Positions 1 through 6,235 of a stretch of 6,335 bases of DNA are shown piece after piece (the stretch's first letter is position 1; each line of letters begins with the position of its first letter). Made by a program: the position numbers and the translations under genes. The stretch is from Candidatus Dormiibacterota bacterium (GTDB taxonomy: Bacteria > Chloroflexota > Dormibacteria > Aeolococcales > Aeolococcaceae), in contig PLDZ01000229.1 in assembly GCA_003136295.1 (NCBI GenBank), positions 383 through 6,717 of the forward strand, given 5' to 3'. A model generated the notes under the pieces. That model ran no database searches. It saw only the letters and a program-made list of their open reading frames with translations, and was not told the origin of the DNA.

Positions 1-824
1 GCGGTGATGATCGCCACACGCGGGTGTACGAGGTTGCTGATCGCCGCGATCTCTCCCGGCGCGTAGGCGTCCATCTCGACGATGAAGATCCTGTTCTCCG
101 GCGTGAGGTCCTCGTTGATCACCCGGGTCACGCCCATCAGCGTGTTGAAGCTCTTGCGCGTCGGCAGGGTGTTCACGTGCGGCTGCAGCAGCTGGGCGAG
201 GATCTGTTTGGTGCTCGTCTTGCCGAAGCTGCCGGCCACGGCGACCACCACGGGGTCAACGATCCTGATGCGCTCCGAGGCAAGCGCGAGGTAGTGGCGG
301 CGGATGCGCGATTCTGCCGGCTTGGTGACGACATTGGCAGCAACCAGGAGGATCTCGCTCAGGCCTGTGACCAGGCCTGCCGCGATCAGCACGAGGATCA
401 GGGAGACGATCGGGTGCAGGGCGACGATCCCGAGCGCAAGCCCCGCGGCGAGGAGCACCGCCAGGAAACCTCCGGCGATGAGCAGCCGGCGCATCCGTGC
501 GGTCATCACCAGCGGCCGTTTCGGCGATGTCCATCGCCAGGTGAACTGCGCCGCCGCAGCCGACACCAGCCAGGCGACGGCGATGGCGATCGGACGACCT
601 GCGGGGAGGATTGCGGCGACGCTCAGCGCCACGGCTCCGACCAGCAGACCGAGCCAGACGGCGCGATGGGCCAGCCACTCGCGAGTGAGCCCCCAGCGCA
701 GGAACCGGACCGATTCGTACTCCTCGATCTGGAACATTCGCGCCGCGACGAGAACGATCCGGAAGATCAGGATCAGCCAGACGATTGCCGCCACGGCGAC
801 CAATGGGCCGACGAGCGGGCTCAC
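1..824 (-). CDS. Membrane-anchored MurF-like ligase (partial): probable UDP-MurNAc-tripeptide:D-Ala-D-Ala ligase
   Basis: The first 274 residues of a Mur ligase that continues past the left edge. Unlike ordinary soluble MurF, it begins with about 165 residues rich in hydrophobic segments: roughly 4-28, 56-73, 77-95, 113-136 and 138-162, about five candidate membrane helices. Between the first two lies a conserved-looking loop, MFQIEEYESVRFLRW (30-44). A basic linker (about 166-187) leads into the ATPase domain: P-loop AGSFGKTSTK (197-206), KSFNTLMGV (224-232), then IVEMDAYAPGEI (248-259) with the Mg-binding Glu250, and LVHPRVAIIT (265-274). The order and spacing are those of MurF, where EMGA--PGEI and a P-R/D-VA-IT strand follow. 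The UDP-sugar-binding domain of canonical MurF is apparently replaced by the membrane region. The GTG at 824 overlaps the hydrolase stop and has GAGGG 6 bases upstream. The family is clear; substrate specificity is inferred from ddl in the same operon. Confidence 0.88.
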   Translation of the reverse strand, partial: MSPLVGPLVAVAAIVWLILIFRIVLVAARMFQIEEYESVRFLRWGLTREWLAHRAVWLGLLVGAVALSVAAILPAGRPIAIAVAWLVSAAAAQFTWRWTSPKRPLVMTARMRRLLIAGGFLAVLLAAGLALGIVALHPIVSLILVLIAAGLVTGLSEILLVAANVVTKPAESRIRRHYLALASERIRIVDPVVVAVAGSFGKTSTKQILAQLLQPHVNTLPTRKSFNTLMGVTRVINEDLTPENRIFIVEMDAYAPGEIAAISNLVHPRVAIIT

Positions 825-1606
825 GCCGTGCCCTCGCCCTGGTCGTCGCGGAGGAAGACGTCGACGATCCGGCAGAAGCGCCCCGGCTGCTCGAGATATG
901 CGAAGTGGCCGGCGCCCTCGAACACCACGAGCCCCGCATCCGGGATGAGCCGTTCCATAAGCCGGCCGTCGTCGAGCGGAGCCTCGATGTCCTGGTCCCC
1001 CCAGATGAGCAGCACCGGGAGGTGCAGACTCGGCAGCAGCCCTCGGAGGTCTTCGTTGACCAGGCGGACGAGCGTGCCGCGCATGACTCCGGACACGGCG
1101 CGATAGTCCGCGGACCCGCGCTGATCGGCATTGCGCCCGGCGGCCCGGCGCAGCGCGGCTGGCACCGCCGCCGACCGCTCCACCGCTCGGAGCACCTTGT
1201 ATGAACGGACGCGCACCACACTGCGCCACGTCCTCCGCGGCCGGATGCCCGCGCTTCCGGTCAGCACCATCCTGCGCACGCGTCCCGGGTAGGTCGCGGC
1301 CAGCACGATGCCGATCCGTCCGCCATTCGAGTGCCCGATCAGGTCACACGTCTCGATTCCGAGGCGATCGAGCAGGGCGACGCACCAGGCGGCGTAGTCG
1401 TGCACCGACCAGGGAGCATCGGGTGCGGCGGTGGCACCGAACCCCGGCAGGTCCGGGACGATCAGACGGCGGCCCGGCTCCAGGACGTCGAGGATTGGCG
1501 CGAAGAGCTCCGACGACACACCCCATCCGTGCAGGAGCACGAGCGGATCGCCGCTGCCGCGGTCCTCCAATGCCGCAGGTGGGATCTCTCCCGCGGACCC
1601 GGCCAT
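821..1606 (-). CDS. Alpha/beta-fold hydrolase of unknown substrate
   Basis: A 261-residue single-domain alpha/beta hydrolase with no visible signal peptide or membrane segment, so probably cytoplasmic. Catalytic features are intact: oxyanion region HGWG (26-29); DLPGFG (52-57); nucleophile elbow GHSNGG (91-96) with Ser93; acid in WGDQD (202-206), Asp204 or Asp206; and GAGHFAY (231-237) with His234. The cap region (about 121-190) is Arg-rich and includes VMRGTLVRLVNEDL (174-187). The substrate is unknown; peptide, ester or amide hydrolysis are all possible. It lies 29 bases after ddl, and its TGA overlaps the GTG of the MurF-like gene (GTGA, 4 bases), so it is probably co-translated with enzymes of D-Ala-D-Ala metabolism. 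The start at ATG 1606 is preferred, with a weak GGGGA 10 bases upstream. A GTG at 1663 would add 19 unconserved-looking residues and overlap ddl. Confidence 0.9.
   Translation of the reverse strand: MAGSAGEIPPAALEDRGSGDPLVLLHGWGVSSELFAPILDVLEPGRRLIVPDLPGFGATAAPDAPWSVHDYAAWCVALLDRLGIETCDLIGHSNGGRIGIVLAATYPGRVRRMVLTGSAGIRPRRTWRSVVRVRSYKVLRAVERSAAVPAALRRAAGRNADQRGSADYRAVSGVMRGTLVRLVNEDLRGLLPSLHLPVLLIWGDQDIEAPLDDGRLMERLIPDAGLVVFEGAGHFAYLEQPGRFCRIVDVFLRDDQGEGTA
831..835 (-). promoter_or_regulatory. Ribosome-binding site of the MurF-like gene
   Basis: GAGGG on the minus strand, 6 bases before the GTG at 824 and within the last codons of the hydrolase gene. It supports the GTGA-coupled start. Confidence 0.5.
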
Positions 1607-1635
1607 GGTCGCCCGATCCCCACCCGGGTCGCCGT

Positions 1636-2829
1636 TCAGCCCGGCCGACCGGTGAGCAGCCACGTGTCGATCGATGACGTGGTTGCCTGCTGCTCGAGAT
1701 GGCGCGTCATCGCCATCTCGATGAGGCGGGTCAGCAGTGCGTCAAAGCCCATCCCCGACGCTTCCCAGAGATAGAACGACAGTGAGCCGGGGAGGGTATT
1801 GAGCTCGTTGACGACGAATGAGTCCCGTTCCGGCGAGACCAGGAAATCGACGCGGGTCACCCCGGCGGCGCCGATGGCGCGAAACGACGACATCGCGGTT
1901 TCCTGGATGCGTCTGGTCAATGACTCGGATATCGGCGCGGGGATGATCCGCTGGGAACTCTTCATCCCGCCCGCAGGCGCCTTCGTCCCACTCTTGGACT
2001 TGGCACCGCTGAGATATTTGTCGGCATAGCTGAGCGTCCCTTTGCTCACCGGTTGTTCGCACACCGACACCTGCAGATCGTCACCCCATCCGAGCACCGA
2101 GCAGTTGATCTCGATGCTCGCGTCCTGAGCGGACTCGGCGAGAATCGAGGTGTCGTAGCCGAAAGCGACCTCGAGCGCATCCCGCAATTGCGTATCGCTC
2201 TCCACACGCGCGACACCGATGCTCGACCCGAGGCGGCGCGGTTTGACGTACATCGGGAATCCGGGTCGCTGTGCGAGCTCGGCACACACCGCATCAACGG
2301 CGTCCGTCCACCGCCGGCGCGACACCATCACGTCGTCGAGCACCGGAATCCCCGCGCCGCGGAGTGTCGTCCGAGACAGGCGTTTGTCCATGCTCACGGC
2401 GGCCGACGCGACGTCGCATCCGCAATACGGCAGTGCCGCAAGCTCGAAGAGTCCCTGCAGCGTGCCGTCCTCACCGTTGGACCCGTGCACGAGTGGCATC
2501 GCAACGTCGAATCGAGCAACCGCGCGAGCGGACCCGCCGAGCAGACCACGGCGAGCGTCGACCTCCATGAGCTCACCGCCGCTGCTGGGATCCGGACGCA
2601 TCGTGACCCTCGTCGCCGCGGCGATCAGCCGGTCGATGTCCTTGTAGCGTTCGAGCTGGAGCAGCTGGTCGCCGGTGTACCAGGCTCCTGATTTCGCGAT
2701 ATAGACGGGCACCGGTGTGTAAAGGTCCGCGGGCATCGCCGCCATCGCCTGCTGCGCGGTGATGACCGACACCTCGTGCTCGACTGAGCGGCTGCCGAAG
2801 AAGACCCCCACCTTGACCTGTTCAGCCAC
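1636..2829 (-). CDS. ddl: D-alanine--D-alanine ligase
   Basis: An ATP-grasp ligase that joins two D-alanines in the cytoplasm, supplying the dipeptide for MurF. Visible motifs (numbered from the GTG at 2829, 397 residues): FFGSRSVEHEVS (10-21); HGSNGEDGTLQG (115-126); SMDK (146-149); YVKPRRLGSSIGV (194-206), the ATP-grasp lysine and glycine loop; SYADKYL (267-273), the omega-loop region, where a Tyr favours D-Ala over D-lactate as second substrate; RVDFL (326-330); NELNTLPGSLSFYLWE (341-356), with the Mg-binding residues. A Lys/Ser/Gly-rich segment (274-293) follows the omega loop. The protein is somewhat longer than typical Ddl and resembles the subgroup ending GSL-FYLWE. The start is uncertain: the GTG at 2829 has GGTGA 5 bases upstream and overlaps murB by 8 bases; the GTG at 2838 and ATG at 2847 are alternatives with poorer sites. 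Confidence 0.95.
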   Translation of the reverse strand: MAEQVKVGVFFGSRSVEHEVSVITAQQAMAAMPADLYTPVPVYIAKSGAWYTGDQLLQLERYKDIDRLIAAATRVTMRPDPSSGGELMEVDARRGLLGGSARAVARFDVAMPLVHGSNGEDGTLQGLFELAALPYCGCDVASAAVSMDKRLSRTTLRGAGIPVLDDVMVSRRRWTDAVDAVCAELAQRPGFPMYVKPRRLGSSIGVARVESDTQLRDALEVAFGYDTSILAESAQDASIEINCSVLGWGDDLQVSVCEQPVSKGTLSYADKYLSGAKSKSGTKAPAGGMKSSQRIIPAPISESLTRRIQETAMSSFRAIGAAGVTRVDFLVSPERDSFVVNELNTLPGSLSFYLWEASGMGFDALLTRLIEMAMTRHLEQQATTSSIDTWLLTGRPG

Positions 2830-3742
2830 GCTGCTCACCCGCTCCATGCCGGCCGAGCACGATGATCTCCTGTTCGAGATCGATCCCGAACCGCCCCCGC
2901 ACGGTGTCATGCGCCACGCCCACGAGATGCAGCACATCCGCCGCGGTTGCATGGTCGACGTTGACGATGAAATTCGCGTGTTTCGGGGAGATCTGAGCGC
3001 CGCCGGATCTGCGACCCTTCAACCCCGCCGCCTCGATGAGCCGTCCGGCCTTGTCGCCGGGGGGATTCTTGAAGACGCTGCCGAGGCTGCGAATGCCATA
3101 TGGCTGCGACGCCTTTCGTTCCGCCTGTATCGAGTCAGTGCGCTCACGAACCTTGCCGGGGTCGTCGGCGTGCACGCGGAGTCGCGCGCTCACGATCGCG
3201 TTGGCGCGGAGGTCGTCCTTGAAACGGGAGTGGCGGTAGCCGAAGTCGCACGCATCGGCGGTGAGCGTGACCGGACTCCCGCTCGGCTCCAGGGACGTGC
3301 AATCGATGAGCACATCGGCGATCTCGGTTCCGAACGCGCCGGCATTGCCGTACACGCTCGCACCGCACGTCCCCGGCACGCCGATGCCGAACTCGACGCC
3401 GGCGAGTCCACGCGACGCGCAGTCCAATGCCACGCGCGGCATCATGCAGCCCGCGCCGAGCTCGACGGTGTGATCATCGACGACGCGAAGCCTTCGATCG
3501 TTGTGGCGAACCACGAGTCCATCGATGCCATCGTCGCTGATGAGGGTGTTGCTGCCCGCTCCGATCATGGTCACGGTGACCCCGGAACCGGCGCACCGGC
3601 GCAGCACATCCCCCAGGACCGTGGCGTCGCGGGTGGTGATGAACCATTGCGCCGGGCCACCGACACCGAACTGGCTGTGGCGGGCGAGCGGCTCATTGCC
3701 GAGCACGCCGGGGAAGGTGCGAAGCCAGTCACCTGCGGACAC
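2822..3742 (-). CDS. murB: MurB, UDP-N-acetylenolpyruvoylglucosamine reductase (type II)
   Basis: MurB is the FAD- and NADPH-dependent cytoplasmic enzyme that reduces enolpyruvyl-UDP-GlcNAc to UDP-MurNAc. The 306-residue product has FGVGGPA (25-31) and IGAGSN (60-65) in the FAD-binding PCMH-type domain, then VPGTCGASVYGNAGAFG (122-138), GYRHSRFK (168-175), GSVFKNP (221-227) with the presumed proton-donating Ser222, and a C-terminal block AGRLIEAAGLKG (232-243), H255 and E292, where the conserved C-terminal Glu is expected. The short length (about that of the S. aureus enzyme) and the apparent lack of the extra tyrosine loop seen in E. coli MurB suggest type II. The GTG at 3742 is chosen because a strong GGAGGT lies 5 bases upstream and because it immediately precedes the conserved region. 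It overlaps the upstream ligase gene by 14 bases. The frame extends to 3949 but only as a shadow. Confidence 0.96.
   Translation of the reverse strand: MSAGDWLRTFPGVLGNEPLARHSQFGVGGPAQWFITTRDATVLGDVLRRCAGSGVTVTMIGAGSNTLISDDGIDGLVVRHNDRRLRVVDDHTVELGAGCMMPRVALDCASRGLAGVEFGIGVPGTCGASVYGNAGAFGTEIADVLIDCTSLEPSGSPVTLTADACDFGYRHSRFKDDLRANAIVSARLRVHADDPGKVRERTDSIQAERKASQPYGIRSLGSVFKNPPGDKAGRLIEAAGLKGRRSGGAQISPKHANFIVNVDHATAADVLHLVGVAHDTVRGRFGIDLEQEIIVLGRHGAGEQRG
2835..2839 (-). promoter_or_regulatory. Possible ribosome-binding site of ddl
   Basis: GGTGA on the minus strand, 5 bases before the GTG at 2829, with a GGAG a few bases further upstream (2845-2842). It is compatible with an extended anti-Shine-Dalgarno pairing and is the reason for preferring 2829 over the ATG at 2847. 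Moderate evidence only. Confidence 0.4.
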
Positions 3743-5129
3743 CCTGTACCTCCAGGGCGTTGCGGAGTCGTGGCGCCAGCTTGTCGAACCCGCCGAGGGA
3801 GAGCACCAGGACCACGTCGCCGGGTCGCCGGATCCGCGTGACCAGGTCGATCGCCTCGTCGCTCGACCCGACAACGTGCACGGCACGGGCCGGCCCGGCG
3901 CGATCGGCAACGTCCTGGCTCGACACGATCCTCGGCATGCCCCGCTCACGAGCCTCCTCGATGGGACCGATGATCACCACGTCGGCGCCGGTGAAGCTGT
4001 TCCGGTAGTTCTCGAGCAGCCTGCTCACGCGCGAATACGTGTGCGGCGTGTGGACGGCGACGAGACGGCGTCCTGGATAGCGCTGCCGCGCCGCATCGAT
4101 CGCGGCAGCGACCTCGGTCGGATGGTGGGCGTAGTCGTCGACGACGGCCACACCCGCGACCTCGCCGAGGATCTGAAAACGGCGGGCCGGTCCGAGGAAA
4201 TCCGCGCAGGCGCCAACAGCTATCGCCGGATCAACACCGGCGAACTCAGCGAGGATGAGCGCAGCGCAGGCGTTCTGCGCGTTGTGGAGCCCGGGGAACG
4301 TCAGCACGACATCGAGTGGTGATCCGGCGCTGCGCCGGACACCGAACCGCTGCATCCCGTCCTGTTCGTGAGGATGCTCAATCAGCCAGTCACTGCCTGC
4401 CTTCGTGCCATATGTGACAGCAACGCTCGTGGCCACGTCGCGCAGGGCGAGGCACTCCGGATCGTCCGCGCAGAGCGCGAGCACCCCGTCCGCGGGCATG
4501 GTCGTGGCCAGCTCAACGAACGGCTCGCGATAGGCGTCAAGGCTCGCGTAGACGTCGGGATGATCCAGCTCCAGGCGTGTGACGCACGCGCCGTGCGGCC
4601 TCGTGTGCAGAAACTTCGGGCGTGGATCCCATGGCGCCGACGTGTACTCGTCGCCCTCGAACACGAAGGGACCGGTACCGAGCCTCGAGGTGCCCCCGAG
4701 GTCGAGCGATGTCGACCCGAGTCGGAAGCCCGGATCCAATCCCGCGCGCTCGAGAATATGGACGAGGAGCGCCGAGGTGGTCGTCTTGCCGTGGGTGCCG
4801 CACACCGTGAGCCGCCGGCGGTCACCGGCAAGGCTCACGTAGAACTCGATCTCGCTGACGCACGCGATCCCCCGCCGACGCACTGCCTCGAGCTCCAGGT
4901 TCGCGGGCCTCGTCTGGTTGCCGACCACCACGAGATCGGGAACGCCCCACCGGTCGAGGTTGGCCGGGTCGCTGTGGTTCTCCCACTCGATGCCCGCCGC
5001 GGTCACGGCGTCGCTCATGGGTGGATACGCGTGATCGTCGGAGCCGGTGACCCGGTCTCCGCGCTCGCAGGCGAGCTCGGCCGCACCGAAGGTCGCGTAG
5101 CCGCAGATACCCAGGACGTGCACGTGCAT
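3729..5129 (-). CDS. murC: MurC-position Mur ligase with Mpl-like N-terminal and central domains (probable UDP-MurNAc:L-alanine ligase)
   Basis: An ATP-dependent Mur ligase of 466 residues in the position normally held by murC, between murG and murB. The likely reaction is L-alanine addition to UDP-MurNAc in the cytoplasm. N-terminal UMP-binding domain: HVLGICG (4-10), GSDDHAYPPMS (29-39) and VVGN (68-71), which resemble Mpl, the murein-tripeptide recycling ligase, more than MurC. Central ATPase domain: P-loop GTHGKTTT (111-118), GLDPGF (130-135), EGDEYTSAPWDPRPKF (158-173) where MurC usually has EADESD, and ELDHPD (187-192). The DEY and -DxRxKF pattern is again Mpl-type. C-terminal domain: FLGPARRFQILGE (311-323), DDYAHHPTE (331-339) and PHTYSR (362-367), which are MurC-type, where Mpl has an EPRSNT-like segment. 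The ATG at 5129 begins 2 bases after the murG stop. A longer open frame to 5633 only shadows murG. The ligase fold is certain. MurC activity is inferred from position and the C-terminal domain; Mpl activity is the alternative. Confidence 0.88.
   Translation of the reverse strand: MHVHVLGICGYATFGAAELACERGDRVTGSDDHAYPPMSDAVTAAGIEWENHSDPANLDRWGVPDLVVVGNQTRPANLELEAVRRRGIACVSEIEFYVSLAGDRRRLTVCGTHGKTTTSALLVHILERAGLDPGFRLGSTSLDLGGTSRLGTGPFVFEGDEYTSAPWDPRPKFLHTRPHGACVTRLELDHPDVYASLDAYREPFVELATTMPADGVLALCADDPECLALRDVATSVAVTYGTKAGSDWLIEHPHEQDGMQRFGVRRSAGSPLDVVLTFPGLHNAQNACAALILAEFAGVDPAIAVGACADFLGPARRFQILGEVAGVAVVDDYAHHPTEVAAAIDAARQRYPGRRLVAVHTPHTYSRVSRLLENYRNSFTGADVVIIGPIEEARERGMPRIVSSQDVADRAGPARAVHVVGSSDEAIDLVTRIRRPGDVVLVLSLGGFDKLAPRLRNALEVQGVRR
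3748..3753 (-). promoter_or_regulatory. Ribosome-binding site of murB
   Basis: GGAGGT on the minus strand, 5 bases before the GTG at 3742 and inside the end of the upstream ligase gene. It is the strongest Shine-Dalgarno match in the window and fixes the murB start. Confidence 0.75.
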
Positions 5130-5131
5130 CG

Positions 5132-6235
5132 TCAGGCTGCTTGGCTCCGAGTCGGCCCCGCCGCCTCGACGATGAGCCGCACCACCGAGTCGGTGGCATC
5201 GGGGAGGCCCATCGCCAGGCTCGCCTCGGCCATCGCCCGCCAGCGCGACGGGGCGGCGACAAGTGCGGAGATCTCGGCGGCGAGCCGCGCGGGAGTGCAC
5301 TCGGCATCGTCGATGAGCATCGCGGCGCCGGCTGCGACATACGGCGCGGCGTTGTGACGCTGGTGGCCGCCGGCGTGCGGGTACGGGACGACGATCATCG
5401 GACGCCCGAGCGCCGTGCATTCGGCGATTGACGACCCGCCCGCCCGCATCACCACGAGATCGCTCTGCGCGATCCGCGCCGCCATGTCGTCGAAGAAGGC
5501 ACGTGCGGTGTATCTCGCGCCGAGATGTGGCGGCAGCGCCGCGGCGGCGCGCTCGACGGCCTCGAGGTCGAGGCTGCCGCACTGATGAACGATGCTCAGC
5601 TCCGGGTCGCCGCTGAGCAGTTCGACCATGCACCCGGCAACCGCTCGATTCAGGCGTCGCGCGCCCTGAGACCCACCGGTCACGAGGATCGCGCGAAGCC
5701 GGTCACCGAGCGGATGCCGCCTGATGGCGAGCAGCTCTGAGCGAATCGGATTGCCGGTATGGACGACACGGGCGTGGGGAAGGTGGGCCTCCGTCTCTGC
5801 AAAGGAGGCGGCCACCACCCGGGCACGCCTGGCGAGCATCCGGGTCGCGCGACCTGGGATCGCGTTCTGTTCAAGGAGGACCACCGGGATGCGCTGAGCC
5901 AGCGCCGCCACGACCACCGGCACCGAGACGTATCCTCCGACGCCGACGACGACATCGGGGCGCAGCCGGCGCAGCAGCCGGCGCGCGGCGATGGTTGCCC
6001 GGGTCAACTGGGTGGTTGCGCGAGCGACGCCCCCGGCGCTCCCCACATCGACGCCACTGATCTCGAGGGTCTCCAGGTGCAGCCCGGCCGCCACCACGAG
6101 CCGCTCCGCGACACCGTCACGGCGGCCGACCACAGTGACCTCGTCGTCAGGGCGATCGTTTCGGAGCGCGAGCGCGACCGCCAGGGCCGGGGTCAAGTGA
6201 CCCCCAGTTCCCCCCCCAGCGATCAACGTGCGCAC
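5132..6235 (-). CDS. murG: MurG, UDP-GlcNAc:lipid I N-acetylglucosaminyltransferase
   Basis: MurG transfers GlcNAc from UDP-GlcNAc to lipid I to make lipid II on the inner face of the membrane (GT28, GT-B fold). The 367-residue product is a normal length. Visible motifs in order: the N-terminal glycine loop GGGTGGH (7-13); a second glycine-rich loop GVGGYVS (98-104); EQNAIPG (122-128); GNP (161-163); GGSQGA (187-192) at the start of the UDP-GlcNAc-binding domain; RAGGSSIAE (264-272) and HAGGHQRHNA (287-296), which contribute to the nucleotide-sugar site. The GTG at 6235 is chosen because it sits just before the beta strand leading into the glycine loop and has an AAGGGA ribosome-binding site 9 bases upstream. 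The open frame extends upstream to 6322, but that extension only shadows ftsW. The stop lies 2 bases before the next gene, which suggests translational coupling. Confidence 0.96.
   Translation of the reverse strand: MRTLIAGGGTGGHLTPALAVALALRNDRPDDEVTVVGRRDGVAERLVVAAGLHLETLEISGVDVGSAGGVARATTQLTRATIAARRLLRRLRPDVVVGVGGYVSVPVVVAALAQRIPVVLLEQNAIPGRATRMLARRARVVAASFAETEAHLPHARVVHTGNPIRSELLAIRRHPLGDRLRAILVTGGSQGARRLNRAVAGCMVELLSGDPELSIVHQCGSLDLEAVERAAAALPPHLGARYTARAFFDDMAARIAQSDLVVMRAGGSSIAECTALGRPMIVVPYPHAGGHQRHNAAPYVAAGAAMLIDDAECTPARLAAEISALVAAPSRWRAMAEASLAMGLPDATDSVVRLIVEAAGPTRSQAA

Noticed and set aside
24..1106. 360-codon open frame on the plus strand
   Set aside because: It lies antisense to the MurF-like gene and the hydrolase, is full of charged low-complexity residues (Asp, Arg, His, Gln), and has no recognisable domain: a typical GC-rich shadow frame.
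1607..1663. Earlier GTG start for the hydrolase
   Set aside because: No ribosome-binding site precedes it, it would overlap ddl by 28 bases, and the added residues do not look conserved. It cannot be fully excluded.
1986..2060. VanA-type D-Ala-D-Lac ligase
   Set aside because: The omega-loop region has SYADKYL with a Tyr, as in D-Ala-D-Ala ligases, and no vanH- or vanX-like neighbour is present.
2830..2952. Longer ddl starts, including the ATG at 2847
   Set aside because: The frame above 2847 is a shadow of murB. The ATG at 2847 is possible but has no ribosome-binding site at a workable distance.
2759..3841. 360-codon open frame on the plus strand
   Set aside because: Antisense to murB and the start of ddl, Ala/Asp/Arg/Gly-rich with no domain; a shadow of the conserved murB frame.
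3743..3949. N-terminal extension of murB
   Set aside because: The extension shadows the upstream ligase, and a strong GGAGGT supports the GTG at 3742.
5130..5633. N-terminal extension of the MurC-slot ligase
   Set aside because: The extra residues are Arg-rich and overlap murG in another frame; the Rossmann-type motif begins just after the ATG at 5129.
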